A stretch of DNA of 23,560 bases from Fidelibacterota bacterium (lineage in GTDB: Bacteria > Fidelibacterota > Marinisomatia > Marinisomatales > CAZVFT01): NCBI GenBank assembly GCA_014381485.1, contig JACNLN010000202.1, positions 1-23,560 on the forward strand. The letters run 5' to 3'. Numbering within the stretch: position 1 is the first letter of the stretch; every line of letters starts with the position of its first letter. A program made the translations under genes and the position numbers. The notes under the pieces are model-generated. The model had not been told where the DNA came from, did no database searches, and was given only the letters and a program-made list of their open reading frames with translations. Positions 8,178-17,713 of the stretch are shown piece after piece.

Positions 8178-8843
8178 TCATCGTACTCCAACATGTTTTT
8201 GAATCTTGAAATGCGAGATATAGTTTGGCTCAAGCTGATAAAATTTTTCTATCTTCCAAGTCTCAAATCTGCTCAAAGCTAATTCGCCAACAAACCGTGA
8301 AGAGGGGGTAACAGTCTTTACAACATTGCCGATGTTCATAGTTTCAAGAAATGTATCACATCCGTACTGACATAGAATCTCACCTTCCTCTATATCTTTG
8401 ATAAAATCATCCCATTTTTCAGATCTAGCTTCACTAAGTTTACAAATTTTCTTCTCTGAAACATCAAATCTCTGGTGATAAACGAGATCTTTGTGAGAAT
8501 GAAGTACAGATAGGACCTTCCCATTGTTAATTCCTGAACCCCATACTAACGTTTGAAGTGTTGGCACTGGAATCAATGGGATATTCACACTAAATGCAAG
8601 TCCTTTCGCATAGCTCAAACCAATTCGTAAACCAGTAAAAGAACCCGGTCCAATGGATATAGCAATACCACCAAGATTGGATAATTGAAATCTGTTAGTT
8701 TTTTTTAATTCCCGGTAGTTAAATGGAAGCCTTTCAGCGTGTTCCCGATTCAGTTCCCTTTCCTCAAGACCTGCCAATTCCCCGTTGTGAAAATAAGCTA
8801 AACCACAGACATTTGTTGCTGTTTCTATAGCCAGAAGGTTCAT
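8178..8843 (-). CDS. tsaB: tRNA threonylcarbamoyladenosine biosynthesis protein TsaB
   Basis: TsaB is the non-catalytic ASKHA-fold partner of TsaD in making t6A at position 37 of ANN-decoding tRNAs. The 221-residue protein opens with MNLLAIETATNVCGLAYF, the first nucleotide-binding strand of the fold. It keeps the signature IGPGSFTGLRIG at about 64-75, followed by the family's Y.KGLAF helix. Size and order of motifs are normal for TsaB, and the shorter length rules out TsaD. Its ATG overlaps the tsaE stop (TAATG), so tsaE and tsaB are probably coupled and expressed together. The C-terminal third is divergent, as is usual. Confidence 0.95.
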   Translation of the reverse strand: MNLLAIETATNVCGLAYFHNGELAGLEERELNREHAERLPFNYRELKKTNRFQLSNLGGIAISIGPGSFTGLRIGLSYAKGLAFSVNIPLIPVPTLQTLVWGSGINNGKVLSVLHSHKDLVYHQRFDVSEKKICKLSEARSEKWDDFIKDIEEGEILCQYGCDTFLETMNIGNVVKTVTPSSRFVGELALSRFETWKIEKFYQLEPNYISHFKIQKHVGVR

Positions 8844-9277
8844 TATAATTTTCCCTGACTGATTTCAATTTTTCTAAGATCTGGGTTATTTTTTTTCATC
8901 GAAAACGTAACATTCATAACATCATCTGAAATCAATTCGGGAAATCGATCTGCCCACTCAATAACCGTAACACCTTCACCGTAAATATAATGTTCAAATC
9001 CGATATTTAAAATATCAACAGGTTCTTTCATACGGTAAAAATCGATATGGTATAGAGGAAGTCGACCCCTAAATTCATTAATAATTTTATATGTAGGTGA
9101 ACTTACATTTTCTTTTATGTTCAAACCGTTTGCTAGTCCCTGCACAAACGTTGTCTTCCCACTTCCTAATTCTCCCACGAGAGCTATCACATCCCCAACT
9201 AATAGCGAGAAAGCAAATTCTCGAGCAAATTCCCGGGTTTCCTCAGGAGATCTGGTAATGACAACTTTCTTCTTCAT
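8843..9277 (-). CDS. tsaE: tRNA threonylcarbamoyladenosine biosynthesis ATPase TsaE
   Basis: TsaE is the small ATPase that resets the TsaB-TsaD complex during t6A synthesis. The 144-residue protein has a Walker A loop GELGSGKTT at 35-43 and then the family motifs SSPTYKIINEF, HIDFYR and VIEWADRFPEL, the last holding the Walker B-like region. Length is normal. Its ATG overlaps the porX stop (TAATG) and its stop overlaps the tsaB start, so it is the middle member of porX-tsaE-tsaB. I recall that porX commonly neighbours tsaE in Bacteroidota, so this order supports both calls. Confidence 0.96.
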   Translation of the reverse strand: MKKKVVITRSPEETREFAREFAFSLLVGDVIALVGELGSGKTTFVQGLANGLNIKENVSSPTYKIINEFRGRLPLYHIDFYRMKEPVDILNIGFEHYIYGEGVTVIEWADRFPELISDDVMNVTFSMKKNNPDLRKIEISQGKL

Positions 9278-10833
9278 TATTTACCTGACAAAATAAATGT
9301 GGGAACCAGCATCTCATCCAGAGAAATACCTCCATGTTGAAAACTGTTTTGAAACAGTCGTATATATTTACGGTACTGGGTGGGAAAGACAAGATAGACA
9401 TCCTCCTTTGCGATAAGGTAGTTGGTTCCTGTAACCATTTCCGGCAAGAAATAGTCACCTGGCTGTTTAATGACAAGTGCTGATCTATCAGAACAGTTCA
9501 GATTTTTTCCGTACTTGTACCGAACACCAGAAGAAGTTTTTTTATCTCCTGCTACCTGAACTCCCTTCTGAACACGGATGCTACCGTGATCACTGGTGAG
9601 AATCACCTTATAATCAGTTTCGCTCAATACTTTCAAAACCTCATATAACCATGAATTTACAAACCATGATTTTACGATGGAACGGTATCCTGCCTCGTCA
9701 GGCATCATCTCCTGAAGAATCTCTGATTCAGAACGATAATGAGCCAGGAGGTCTAAAAAATTCACTACTAACGCCATCAGCGAAGTATCAAGGTAGTCAG
9801 TAATTCGGTTTAATAAATTCCTACCCTCTTTTGCCACACTAACTTTTTGATACTTCACCGATAAATTCCCCAAGCCATAAGACTGTAGAGCCAGCGCAAG
9901 AAGGTCGCTTTCAAAGCGGTTCATACTAAATTCATCTTTCACCATTGACTCCCACATCTTAGGATACAATCTTTGGATTTTCCCAAGATGCTTACCACTG
10001 AAAATGGCATTCCTGCAAAAGGGTGTGGCAGATGGTAATAATGACAGATGAAAATCGATATCCACATTAAAATATCTCTGGATTTCCGGTAAAATAGTCA
10101 TCACCTGATCTAATCTAAAACAATCTACCACCAGGAGAAAAACCCTTTCTCTATTCTTAAGGTAAGGTAAAACGAACTTATGCAGTACATCGGTTGAGAT
10201 TGGGGGACGATTCTCAATATCTGAGTGAAGCCAGTCCAGATAATTTTCACTGACAAACTGCGAGAACCGATGATTACAGCTCTTCAATTGTTCATTTAAC
10301 ACAGAACCAAGACCTGTATCTTTCCTCTTGTCCATTTCAATTTGCCAATCTACCAGTTTCTGATGTAGAATCCACCAATCCTCAATACTCATACCTCCAG
10401 ACAAAATAGTCTCAATTTCCTGGAAGTCTTTTAGATAGTCTGATGTAGCTTTTTCATCAAGGATTTTTTCTCCTTCGAGTACTTTTTTACAGGCAAGAAA
10501 AATCTGGCTTGGATTTACCGGTTTAGTTAGATAATCTGCTATCTTTTCCGAGATGGCTTCATCCATCAACCACTCTTCCTCACTCTTCGTAATCAAAATC
10601 ACTGGAAGAAGAGGTCGAATGTCTTTAATCATTCGAAGGGTAGTGAGACCATCCATACCTGGCATTATCTGATCAAGTAATACAAGATCAAACTGCTCAT
10701 CTTGTTCAAGCGTAGAGACGGCATCTTGACCGTTGTTTATTTCCACCACATCATACCCCTTCTCCTGAAGATAAAGTAAGTGCGGTTTCAACAGATCTAT
10801 TTCATCGTCTACCCAGAGAATTCGTCCTCTCAT
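9277..10833 (-). CDS. porX: PorX-type response regulator with PglZ (alkaline-phosphatase-fold) output domain
   Basis: A 518-residue two-component response regulator; in Bacteroidota PorX works with the sensor PorY and controls the type IX secretion system. The receiver domain (about 3-120) has the acidic pair Asp10/Asp11, phospho-acceptor Asp54 (LVLLDQIMPGMDG), Thr82 and Lys104. After a helical linker comes a PglZ domain, an alkaline-phosphatase-fold phosphodiesterase. Its metal and catalytic residues look intact: Asp237 (VVDCFRLDQ), Thr270 (LLPSATPFCR), Asp361 and His365 (LDLLAHYR), Asp415 and His416 (TSDHG), and His500 (QHGGISLDE). The length equals my recollection of Porphyromonas gingivalis PorX. 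The start is the ATG after a weak ribosome site; an eight-codon upstream frame ends across it. Confidence 0.9.
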   Translation of the reverse strand: MRGRILWVDDEIDLLKPHLLYLQEKGYDVVEINNGQDAVSTLEQDEQFDLVLLDQIMPGMDGLTTLRMIKDIRPLLPVILITKSEEEWLMDEAISEKIADYLTKPVNPSQIFLACKKVLEGEKILDEKATSDYLKDFQEIETILSGGMSIEDWWILHQKLVDWQIEMDKRKDTGLGSVLNEQLKSCNHRFSQFVSENYLDWLHSDIENRPPISTDVLHKFVLPYLKNRERVFLLVVDCFRLDQVMTILPEIQRYFNVDIDFHLSLLPSATPFCRNAIFSGKHLGKIQRLYPKMWESMVKDEFSMNRFESDLLALALQSYGLGNLSVKYQKVSVAKEGRNLLNRITDYLDTSLMALVVNFLDLLAHYRSESEILQEMMPDEAGYRSIVKSWFVNSWLYEVLKVLSETDYKVILTSDHGSIRVQKGVQVAGDKKTSSGVRYKYGKNLNCSDRSALVIKQPGDYFLPEMVTGTNYLIAKEDVYLVFPTQYRKYIRLFQNSFQHGGISLDEMLVPTFILSGK

Positions 10834-10856
10834 AGTACTACACCAATCGCTTTCAT
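10830..10856 (-). promoter_or_regulatory. Possible 8-codon leader frame overlapping the porX start
   Basis: An ATG at 10856-10854 opens the frame MKAIGVVL and stops with TGA at 10832-10830, overlapping the porX ATG as ATGA. It has no clear Shine-Dalgarno sequence of its own, and porX has only a weak one. Translational coupling from this micro-frame is possible, but a frame this short can arise by chance. Confidence 0.2.
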
Positions 10857-11384
10857 TTTGATAATTTATCCAATTCTTCCAGTGTTATTTTAAAGGCTAA
10901 GGAGGGGGTTAAAGCTAAGAATTCGGAATAAATTATTCGTTCTTAACCTGGTAATTCCTGATTAAAATAAAAAACCTGTAAGATTAGTAGTAAATTTAGT
11001 TTGAGACATTTTTCCGATACATTATTTACTTGCTTTTATTTTGCTTTTTCTCAGTCTTTCCCTTCGCCTAAGCCTTCCTTAATAACCACTATTTCCTGCT
11101 TGACATATCACTGGTAAAGTTAGAAAGGATTCTTCAGAGAACAAACGCATTGCAGTAAAATCACACTTGATATTGATAAGTTATCATCGCATAACCAACA
11201 ATTTCAGTATCCTAAATAAATGTCCATGAAACTATATCCACCTAAAACACAGATAAAATCATAATACGACGTTATAGTGAAGAATAATTCCTCAATCGAT
11301 AAACATTATCCTTTCAAGTATATCTTTAAGAAAGAGAGTATATCACCATACATTAAGTACACTTACAAATTGATTTTACATTTT
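10834..11384. other. Intergenic region, 551 bp, no gene recognised
   Basis: This lies between the cyclase gene and porX, both on the minus strand, and should contain the porX-tsaE-tsaB promoter and the end of the cyclase message. No convincing ORF on either strand was found; the longest minus-strand start in the middle (near 11150) stops after about 23 codons. There is no obvious hairpin followed by a T-run after the cyclase stop. GAATAAATTATTC near 10926 and TTGATAAGTTATCA-like sequence near 11173 are short AT-rich dyads of uncertain meaning. Confidence 0.6.
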
Positions 11385-14009
11385 CTATTTCTTTGTTAAT
11401 GTCCAAGAACCATCCCAATTATCTCCGGGAGGATTAGTTTTAAAGTGATCACAGCGTTCGATATAAACCTGGCTTGGGTTTGTAAATCGACCTGGAAACA
11501 TATCTTCTAATTTATCACTAACCCTGAATGCTTCAATAGCTGTGTCCCACTTCTGAGATAGATAAAGTTCACGTGCTTCATGAAATGCATTCAGCAGGTT
11601 TATTTCTTCAGTACTTGTTTTACCTGTTTCTGCAATTAATTCATACACATCAATTGGTTCTTTCTTTCCTACTAGAACAACATAATCTAAATGACGCCAG
11701 ATAAAATCATCTTTCACCGCTTCATATGTAGTATTACTTACCTGATTGTAGATTCCATACTGTTTTGCAGAAGATTCCAGTCTTGCAGCAATATTTACCA
11801 CATCACCCATCATAGTGTAATCCATACGATTTAAAGATCCCATATTCCCCGTAACAATAGAGCCAGTAGCAATACCAATGCGTACTCTCATATTGTGAAC
11901 AATCTCGGGCCATTTATCATCTTCAGATTTCCACTTTTCACGCAATCTGGTTAACTGATTTTGCATCTGCACTGCAGTATAGCAAGCATAATATGCATGG
12001 TTTTCAACAGGAACGGGAGCTCCGTAAAAAGCCAGGATAGCATCTCCTTCATACTTGTCAAGGGTCCCTTTATTAGATAACAAAATATCAGTCATTTCAG
12101 TTAAATATTCATTTAACAAATCAACTAACTCCGTGGCAGTTAATTTTTCAGAAAATGTCGAGAAACTCTGAATATCGGTAAAATAAGCAGTACGCAATCC
12201 TTCTTCACCACCCAATTTTGGTTCCTGCTTAGACTCATACATTTGATCAATGAGTTCAGGTGATATATACGTGCCAAATGTATTTTTCAAAAATCTCTTA
12301 TCCTTTTGCTCTACAATAAATCGGTACAGCACATTACTGGTATAAGTAAAAAAGAGCCCAAAAATTGGAGCAACAACGGGAATAATCTTTGATTCTCCTA
12401 TTCCAGGAGTGTTTATGAATATCCAATCTCCCATTCTATTGATCCAACTTTCAGGCAGAATATTGTGTAATAAGGACTTTAACAGCCACAATGAATCAGC
12501 AGTAAAAGCTCCTAATGCAAAATTCAAAAAAACCAATACAACGAGAATGATAAATAATCCAGCAAAAATAGGATTCATCAATAATAGAAAAGCAAAAGAC
12601 AAGAAAGAAAATACAGTAATAAGAAGTGTATGTGAAAAGTACGATTTTTTTGACCACCCAATCTCACTTCCTAACACAGAAATATAATTCCGGTCAAGGA
12701 TTGTTTGTATGGCATTTGCATGTACCTCCACTCCCGGCATCAGTTGTTGTTGTCCTGCATAACTGTAATAGGGTGTCCGTTTAATATCATGAACAACCTC
12801 CACTGATATTCCAATAAGAACAATTTTATTTTTAAAGGGACTTTCTCCTATTAATCCATACAAGGGACTGTCTTCCATAAAGAACTCCATCCAGTTTGTA
12901 TCCTCGTCCTCATTTTTTAGATCCACATCCATCACATCAATCACATTTGAAAGTGGATATCGATTGAAGGTTTTCCAGGCCTTATTACCTTGAAGTTTAG
13001 CTCCTGACGGAGGACCGTAATAATTAATCATAAAGGAAGGTTCTTCACCATAAGTAGGAATTATTTCTGTCCCAAATCGAATTTCCCCTTTTTGCACATC
13101 TCCAGTCAAAACGAAATCATCGGGAAAATTCCGATATTCTTTAATGGCTTTCATCGCTATGGTTAAATACCATTTGCCCGGTTCATGAGCCATAGGGTAA
13201 TAAACATAATATTGTCGAATAGATCCATCTATATCCTGATCCTCACTAACCAAACCGGTTACCGGATCTGCGGATAGGAGAATAGAATTGGGATAAGCAA
13301 CGTACTGAGGTGGAATACTGGTGGGTTCATTCACGATTTTTGATGCAAGAATGACAGACATTCCAGCATCCTGAGCTTCCTGGATCGCCTGTGAAAAAAT
13401 ACTGTCTCCATGAGCAGGCACAAGCTCTCTTAAACCACGTAGCCTGAGTTTCTGACTAATTCCCTTTAAATATTCAGATTGACGATCGGGAGAATCAAAC
13501 TGAATATCGAAAACCACCACCTTTGCCCCAGCACGGTATAAATTTCTGAGAACCAAAGCCCATACTTCGCGTGGATATGGCCAGGTCCATGGGACTAACC
13601 GATAGCTCTCATCATCTATATCAATAATAACCACATCGAGTCCTTTATCCCATTTCCCGTTTCCAGTATCCTCAAATGGTTCTCCTTCATCCCACTTCCC
13701 ATTACCATTCTCATCTTCAAAAGGTTCACCCTTGTCCCAAATGTCATTTCCCAAATCATTGAAAGGTTCACCCTCATCAAACTTCCCATTTTCATTAAGA
13801 TCCTCAAATAATTCAGATTCTTTTGGAATAGGATCTTTGGCATTCCATCCAGATAGAGGACCGCGCATACGGAATGCAAAATCAACAGTTTTTAGTTCCA
13901 GATAATCAAATACGTGTACCCGGTGTAAAAGTAAAACAAATATTATTGATCCAATTGTAAAGCCAATACCAACAATGTGTTTTTTAAAGAATTTAATAAC
14001 TCTATTCAT
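11385..14009 (-). CDS. CHASE2-domain class III adenylate/guanylate cyclase with inserted calcium-loop-like repeats
   Basis: An 874-residue membrane cyclase that should sense an extracytoplasmic signal and make cAMP or cGMP inside. A membrane helix lies at about 11-30, then a CHASE2 sensor domain up to about residue 440, further helices at about 460-510 and 543-563, and a class III cyclase domain at about 605-790. Catalytic residues are intact: metal-binding Asp612 (YFTDIQSFS) and Asp656 (DKYEGDAILAF), Asn739 and Arg743 (GDVVNIAARLE). Lys652 and Asp736 are consistent with adenylate cyclase. Residues 66-123 hold four acidic repeats of the type NGNGKWDEGEPF, which break up the start of CHASE2. 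The C-terminal 70 residues are helical, TPR-like. A 216-bp leader separates it from the barrel gene, and an AGAGG ribosome site precedes the ATG. Confidence 0.92.
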   Translation of the reverse strand: MNRVIKFFKKHIVGIGFTIGSIIFVLLLHRVHVFDYLELKTVDFAFRMRGPLSGWNAKDPIPKESELFEDLNENGKFDEGEPFNDLGNDIWDKGEPFEDENGNGKWDEGEPFEDTGNGKWDKGLDVVIIDIDDESYRLVPWTWPYPREVWALVLRNLYRAGAKVVVFDIQFDSPDRQSEYLKGISQKLRLRGLRELVPAHGDSIFSQAIQEAQDAGMSVILASKIVNEPTSIPPQYVAYPNSILLSADPVTGLVSEDQDIDGSIRQYYVYYPMAHEPGKWYLTIAMKAIKEYRNFPDDFVLTGDVQKGEIRFGTEIIPTYGEEPSFMINYYGPPSGAKLQGNKAWKTFNRYPLSNVIDVMDVDLKNEDEDTNWMEFFMEDSPLYGLIGESPFKNKIVLIGISVEVVHDIKRTPYYSYAGQQQLMPGVEVHANAIQTILDRNYISVLGSEIGWSKKSYFSHTLLITVFSFLSFAFLLLMNPIFAGLFIILVVLVFLNFALGAFTADSLWLLKSLLHNILPESWINRMGDWIFINTPGIGESKIIPVVAPIFGLFFTYTSNVLYRFIVEQKDKRFLKNTFGTYISPELIDQMYESKQEPKLGGEEGLRTAYFTDIQSFSTFSEKLTATELVDLLNEYLTEMTDILLSNKGTLDKYEGDAILAFYGAPVPVENHAYYACYTAVQMQNQLTRLREKWKSEDDKWPEIVHNMRVRIGIATGSIVTGNMGSLNRMDYTMMGDVVNIAARLESSAKQYGIYNQVSNTTYEAVKDDFIWRHLDYVVLVGKKEPIDVYELIAETGKTSTEEINLLNAFHEARELYLSQKWDTAIEAFRVSDKLEDMFPGRFTNPSQVYIERCDHFKTNPPGDNWDGSWTLTKK

Positions 14010-14064
14010 AGCTTAATTTTCCTCTTGATCTAATTAATTGATTAACTATTGACTAAATTTATCC

Positions 14065-14080
14065 CTCAGTTTTAACTGAG
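14065..14080. repeat. Inverted repeat in the cyclase leader
   Basis: CTCAGTT at 14065-14071 and AACTGAG at 14074-14080 are exact complements around a 2-bp centre, in the gap between the barrel gene and the cyclase start. No T-run follows on either strand, so this is not a clear terminator. It could be an operator or a leader hairpin. Confidence 0.3.
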
Positions 14081-14225
14081 TCACATATTGTTCCCTAAAA
14101 AACAACAACACTTTTTTCTATCGTAACATAAACAATGCATATGATGGATATAACAGGTTCATACTTCAACAGAGTTTTGAGAATTCAATGGTAACAAAGT
14201 TATCATTATCATGCTTTGTGAATAA

Positions 14226-16946
14226 TTAAAATACATAATTCGCCGAAAATTTCAATGCAAATGTTCCAAGTTCAAACTTATTACCAGATTCTTTTACCTT
14301 TACTAATATAGAACAGCGAGATGATAACGATTCCTTTATTTTATAATCTACTCCTCCGTTCAAGCCATAATTGACATATTTCGAAGTGCCTTTTACCGTC
14401 AAATAAGATACACCTCCTCGTAAAGTAAGTCTGTTTGCCCAAAGGTTGTAAATAGCGTTATACATCAAATTTGTTATTTGGGTTTTATTTTCGATAACCT
14501 CTTCCCCGGTTACTATTGGGGGTAGCTCTATAGTATAGCGAAACAAATTGAATGAGGTCTGCAGAGGGATTGAGTATCGACTTGAAAATGCCAGGCCATA
14601 TGATCGTGATTCAACATTATTGGAACTTCCATCCAATCTCATGTCTTCTAAAAGATCTGTGACAGCCATAAAATTAAATGACAAAGATAGATTTTGTTTT
14701 GTTTTCTGACCATGAATAGGAATATTGATAGAAAATAGTGAATTTCTTGTCCGGGAATCCTCACGAAAATCTTCATACACAACATTATCTGTATATTCGA
14801 TTGTATCCAGTTCTGTCTTATTGTTAGTTCTACCAATACTCTGAAAATTAAATGTAAATGACGGTAGTCCAACACCGGGAAATAGTGAAAAACTGGTATT
14901 GAACGTATTTTGTGAATAGGGATCCTTCACTGACTGAATTATCCTGTTATTACGATGTTGGTATGATAAGGATATTGATAACTTGTTGTGAAGCAGTCGT
15001 ATTCTATCGGTGATGTTGAATTCCCGTATATTCTGTGGAAAATATGGATTAGGTAGAGAATAAAATTCAGGACCAATCTGAGAATACCGAATCTGCAAAA
15101 AGTTATTATAATAATATGTCCTCATTTTAAAATGGAATGCAGATGAGGGCATATTTATAATAGCTGCGAAACGACTTTCTTCATATAGATATGGATCAAT
15201 TGGAATGAGTGGAACCAAGAATTGATTCACCACAAGCAGATCTTTTATGTCAGCTGGTTCAATTATATCATCAAGATCATATATGCCTGCGAGGAAACCA
15301 TCAGTAGAGTCATCCAGAATAGTATCGAGTTGTGTTTTTGTAAGTGTACCAGGCCAGATGTTCTTATTTAATAAGCTCATCGCCCACGCTACATCAAAGA
15401 TTAGTCGTTGGTTATCAAATGACATTCCCATATCGAAGCCAAACACAATATTGTCCTGAGGATTATTACCACCCCACTCTTTTGAAGGTAACTCATAAGA
15501 TGCTACACCAGTAATAGCTTCCTTAAACTTTGAAAATGTATAGATCCCTGAGTCAATCCCAACTATTGATATGTAATTTTCCCAATTTGGTATATAAAAT
15601 TTCGCATTATCAACATCTCTGTTAATTGACCAAGGTTCATCCTTAGTTTTTTGAAAGTTCAAACCAAGTCGATATCGATTTCTATAATTGAGACTAAACC
15701 TGTAAGCTTGCACAAACCGTCTGAATGTATAACCAAGTCTGTCTAGATAATAGATGGGGATCAAGTCACCTTGTGATGTTGTGTCCAATTTTATATTTGT
15801 AACCTGGTAAATATCATCCACATTTTCCGGATCTCCCTGAACATCACGTTCCAACTCACCATTGACTAATTGAAACCTGATCCAATTTAAATTGACATCA
15901 ATACCATATCCTCTCACTCGCTTTCCATTAATTGTATATGGAGATAAAACAGGGGTAAAATCACCAAGTTGAATGATAAACTTTTGTTCTGACCGTAAAT
16001 CAAGTGAGTATCGGTTTTTAGGCTGTTTCAGCAGGCTTTCTTCTGTGGTCAATCTCAAATCTCCACGAAAGCTTAACCAGGGCCAGCCCCCCTTTAAATA
16101 TGCAGTAGTTTGAGCAATTCCTAAAACTTCACCTCCTACTTTATCGAATGAAAAATCAGTTCGTGCATTCCCAGAATAACTGAATTCTTCAATGGGTGAA
16201 ACGATTTTTACTTTACGTTCTACCACAAAAAATGACCAAGACACAGGATTTAAATAAACACCATAAACATCTCTTAACTGAATCTTTGCGACATGATATC
16301 CCGACTGAATCGATTCAGGTGAATAAGTAACGATATCGGTACTAACAGTTGATTGGGGAGTTACATCTAGATCATCAATAAATAATTTGATGGATGAAAC
16401 ATCAACTCTTTTTACATTAAATAAGGAAACTACAACTAACAGCTCATCAGAATACACAACCTGATCTTCTTCAGGACTAATAATGAGAATATCGGCTTCT
16501 TGTAATGACTTTCCCTGATCTTTTCTACCCTCTATAAAAGCTCTACCCTCTCTCTTCTCCGGCAACACAGACAATAGGAATGGCGACTTGAAAGGATCTT
16601 CATCTGGATATCCCAAGACTGAACCATCCGCAAGATCAATAACCAGCAAATATTCTATACCCTCAGACTTCACATGAATAGAAGGAATAACTCCAAGCCA
16701 ATAACCTGCTTCAAAATTCATAATTACTTCCAGGTAGCTTGCCTGCCCCACGGTACGGTGAAAAAGTCGTGCTTGATTCACCGGGATTTCTCCTTCAACC
16801 ATACATCGAATGTAAACAGGTTCTCCTTCGTGAGAAGGTGACTCAGGGGGAATATGTATTAGGGTACTTCTTGGAACCTGACTACTGGAAAATAATAAAG
16901 AGAGGTTTAGACAGAATAGAATAGATCTCAACAAACGATGATTCAC
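14226..16946 (-). CDS. Putative outer-membrane beta-barrel protein with N-terminal Ig-like regions
   Basis: A 906-residue protein of no named family that I recognise. It starts with a GTG (16944-16946) and a hydrophobic signal segment (RSILFCLNLSLLFSSS). Residues about 30-250 look like beta-sandwich or Ig/cadherin-type modules; one part reads IISPEEDQVVYSDELLVVVS..FIDDLDVTP. From about 270 to the end there are many alternating amphipathic strands rich in Tyr, Asn and Arg, such as YRNRYRLGLNFQK and LSISLSYQHRNNR. The final residues FSANYVF end in aromatic Phe, as is typical of barrels inserted by BamA. An outer-membrane location is therefore likely. It sits between the FecR-domain gene and the cyclase in one orientation, which suggests a role as channel, anchor or sensor for that cluster. 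Confidence 0.7.
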   Translation of the reverse strand: MNHRLLRSILFCLNLSLLFSSSQVPRSTLIHIPPESPSHEGEPVYIRCMVEGEIPVNQARLFHRTVGQASYLEVIMNFEAGYWLGVIPSIHVKSEGIEYLLVIDLADGSVLGYPDEDPFKSPFLLSVLPEKREGRAFIEGRKDQGKSLQEADILIISPEEDQVVYSDELLVVVSLFNVKRVDVSSIKLFIDDLDVTPQSTVSTDIVTYSPESIQSGYHVAKIQLRDVYGVYLNPVSWSFFVVERKVKIVSPIEEFSYSGNARTDFSFDKVGGEVLGIAQTTAYLKGGWPWLSFRGDLRLTTEESLLKQPKNRYSLDLRSEQKFIIQLGDFTPVLSPYTINGKRVRGYGIDVNLNWIRFQLVNGELERDVQGDPENVDDIYQVTNIKLDTTSQGDLIPIYYLDRLGYTFRRFVQAYRFSLNYRNRYRLGLNFQKTKDEPWSINRDVDNAKFYIPNWENYISIVGIDSGIYTFSKFKEAITGVASYELPSKEWGGNNPQDNIVFGFDMGMSFDNQRLIFDVAWAMSLLNKNIWPGTLTKTQLDTILDDSTDGFLAGIYDLDDIIEPADIKDLLVVNQFLVPLIPIDPYLYEESRFAAIINMPSSAFHFKMRTYYYNNFLQIRYSQIGPEFYSLPNPYFPQNIREFNITDRIRLLHNKLSISLSYQHRNNRIIQSVKDPYSQNTFNTSFSLFPGVGLPSFTFNFQSIGRTNNKTELDTIEYTDNVVYEDFREDSRTRNSLFSINIPIHGQKTKQNLSLSFNFMAVTDLLEDMRLDGSSNNVESRSYGLAFSSRYSIPLQTSFNLFRYTIELPPIVTGEEVIENKTQITNLMYNAIYNLWANRLTLRGGVSYLTVKGTSKYVNYGLNGGVDYKIKESLSSRCSILVKVKESGNKFELGTFALKFSANYVF

Positions 16947-17006
16947 AGCTCATCAGTAAAATTTAACAAATCCAAAATATTAATAGGACAATGTGAGAAG
17001 CCGATG

Positions 17007-17711
17007 TTATCGGTATTGTATGATAATCTCTTTTTCTTCACCGTCAATATTTTCTAGTTTTATTCGCAATTCTTTGATTTCAATTTCTTCTTCACCTTCA
17101 AATAATGGAATATTTGATGGGTTTGTTATACTCACATTCAGTGAACCGTTACGCAGAGAGGTACCTGTCTGATTAGCAAGCACCTGAATGGTTTTTCCTG
17201 ATATTAAATTTTTCAATTCGATAATTCCTTCGATACCAAATACCTGATCCCCAATGACGGGATCTGAGACCATGTAAAATACAGTACCCTTAACAGAAGC
17301 AACAGATATGGGAGTTGAAATGACGAAATCACCCTTTCTTTCTTTTGGAATCTCAACTTTAAGAATACCTGCTGTTAAATCAACGATTTTGGAAATGCCC
17401 TCTCTACTGCGGGTCCCTCTAATTTCCAAATCCGTATTCTCTTTGATTTTGAGTTGACTTTTATCGTCTAGATATGCTATAATAAGAAATCCGTTTGCTC
17501 CGGTTCGAATATTATCTTTATCGAAAAGAACGGTAGGAGGTTTAACCGGTGAGAATGACTTTTTCCCATAGGATTTTAATTCAGCAATTCCACGTACTTT
17601 CGTTGTCACTGCTACCTTTTCCCGTCCTAGTGACAAACTGGGAAATAATAGTATCCACAGCAATTCGATAGTGACAAGGAGAAAAAAACAATTATTTATT
17701 ATACAATTCAT
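17007..17711 (-). CDS. FecR-domain secreted protein
   Basis: A 234-residue exported protein. Residues 1 to about 29 form a signal segment (LLVTIELLWILLFPSLSLG). A FecR domain follows at about 60-165: DNIRTGANGFLIIAYLDDKSQLKIKENT is the usual start, and FVISTPISVASVKGTVF (129-145) is the usual core. Unlike classical FecR it has no N-terminal cytoplasmic anti-sigma segment, and no sigma-factor gene is adjacent, so it is probably a periplasmic or surface FecR-like module rather than a TonB-linked sigma regulator. Its ATG is only 2 bp after the stop of the upstream gene, so the two are co-translated. FecR proteins next to CHASE2 cyclases are, as I recall, seen in other phyla. Confidence 0.86.
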   Translation of the reverse strand: MNCIINNCFFLLVTIELLWILLFPSLSLGREKVAVTTKVRGIAELKSYGKKSFSPVKPPTVLFDKDNIRTGANGFLIIAYLDDKSQLKIKENTDLEIRGTRSREGISKIVDLTAGILKVEIPKERKGDFVISTPISVASVKGTVFYMVSDPVIGDQVFGIEGIIELKNLISGKTIQVLANQTGTSLRNGSLNVSITNPSNIPLFEGEEEIEIKELRIKLENIDGEEKEIIIQYR

Positions 17712-17713
17712 AA

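Noticed and set aside
10834..11384. CRISPR array or small gene in the long gap upstream of porX
   Set aside because: No repeated unit with regular spacing and no frame with coding character was found.
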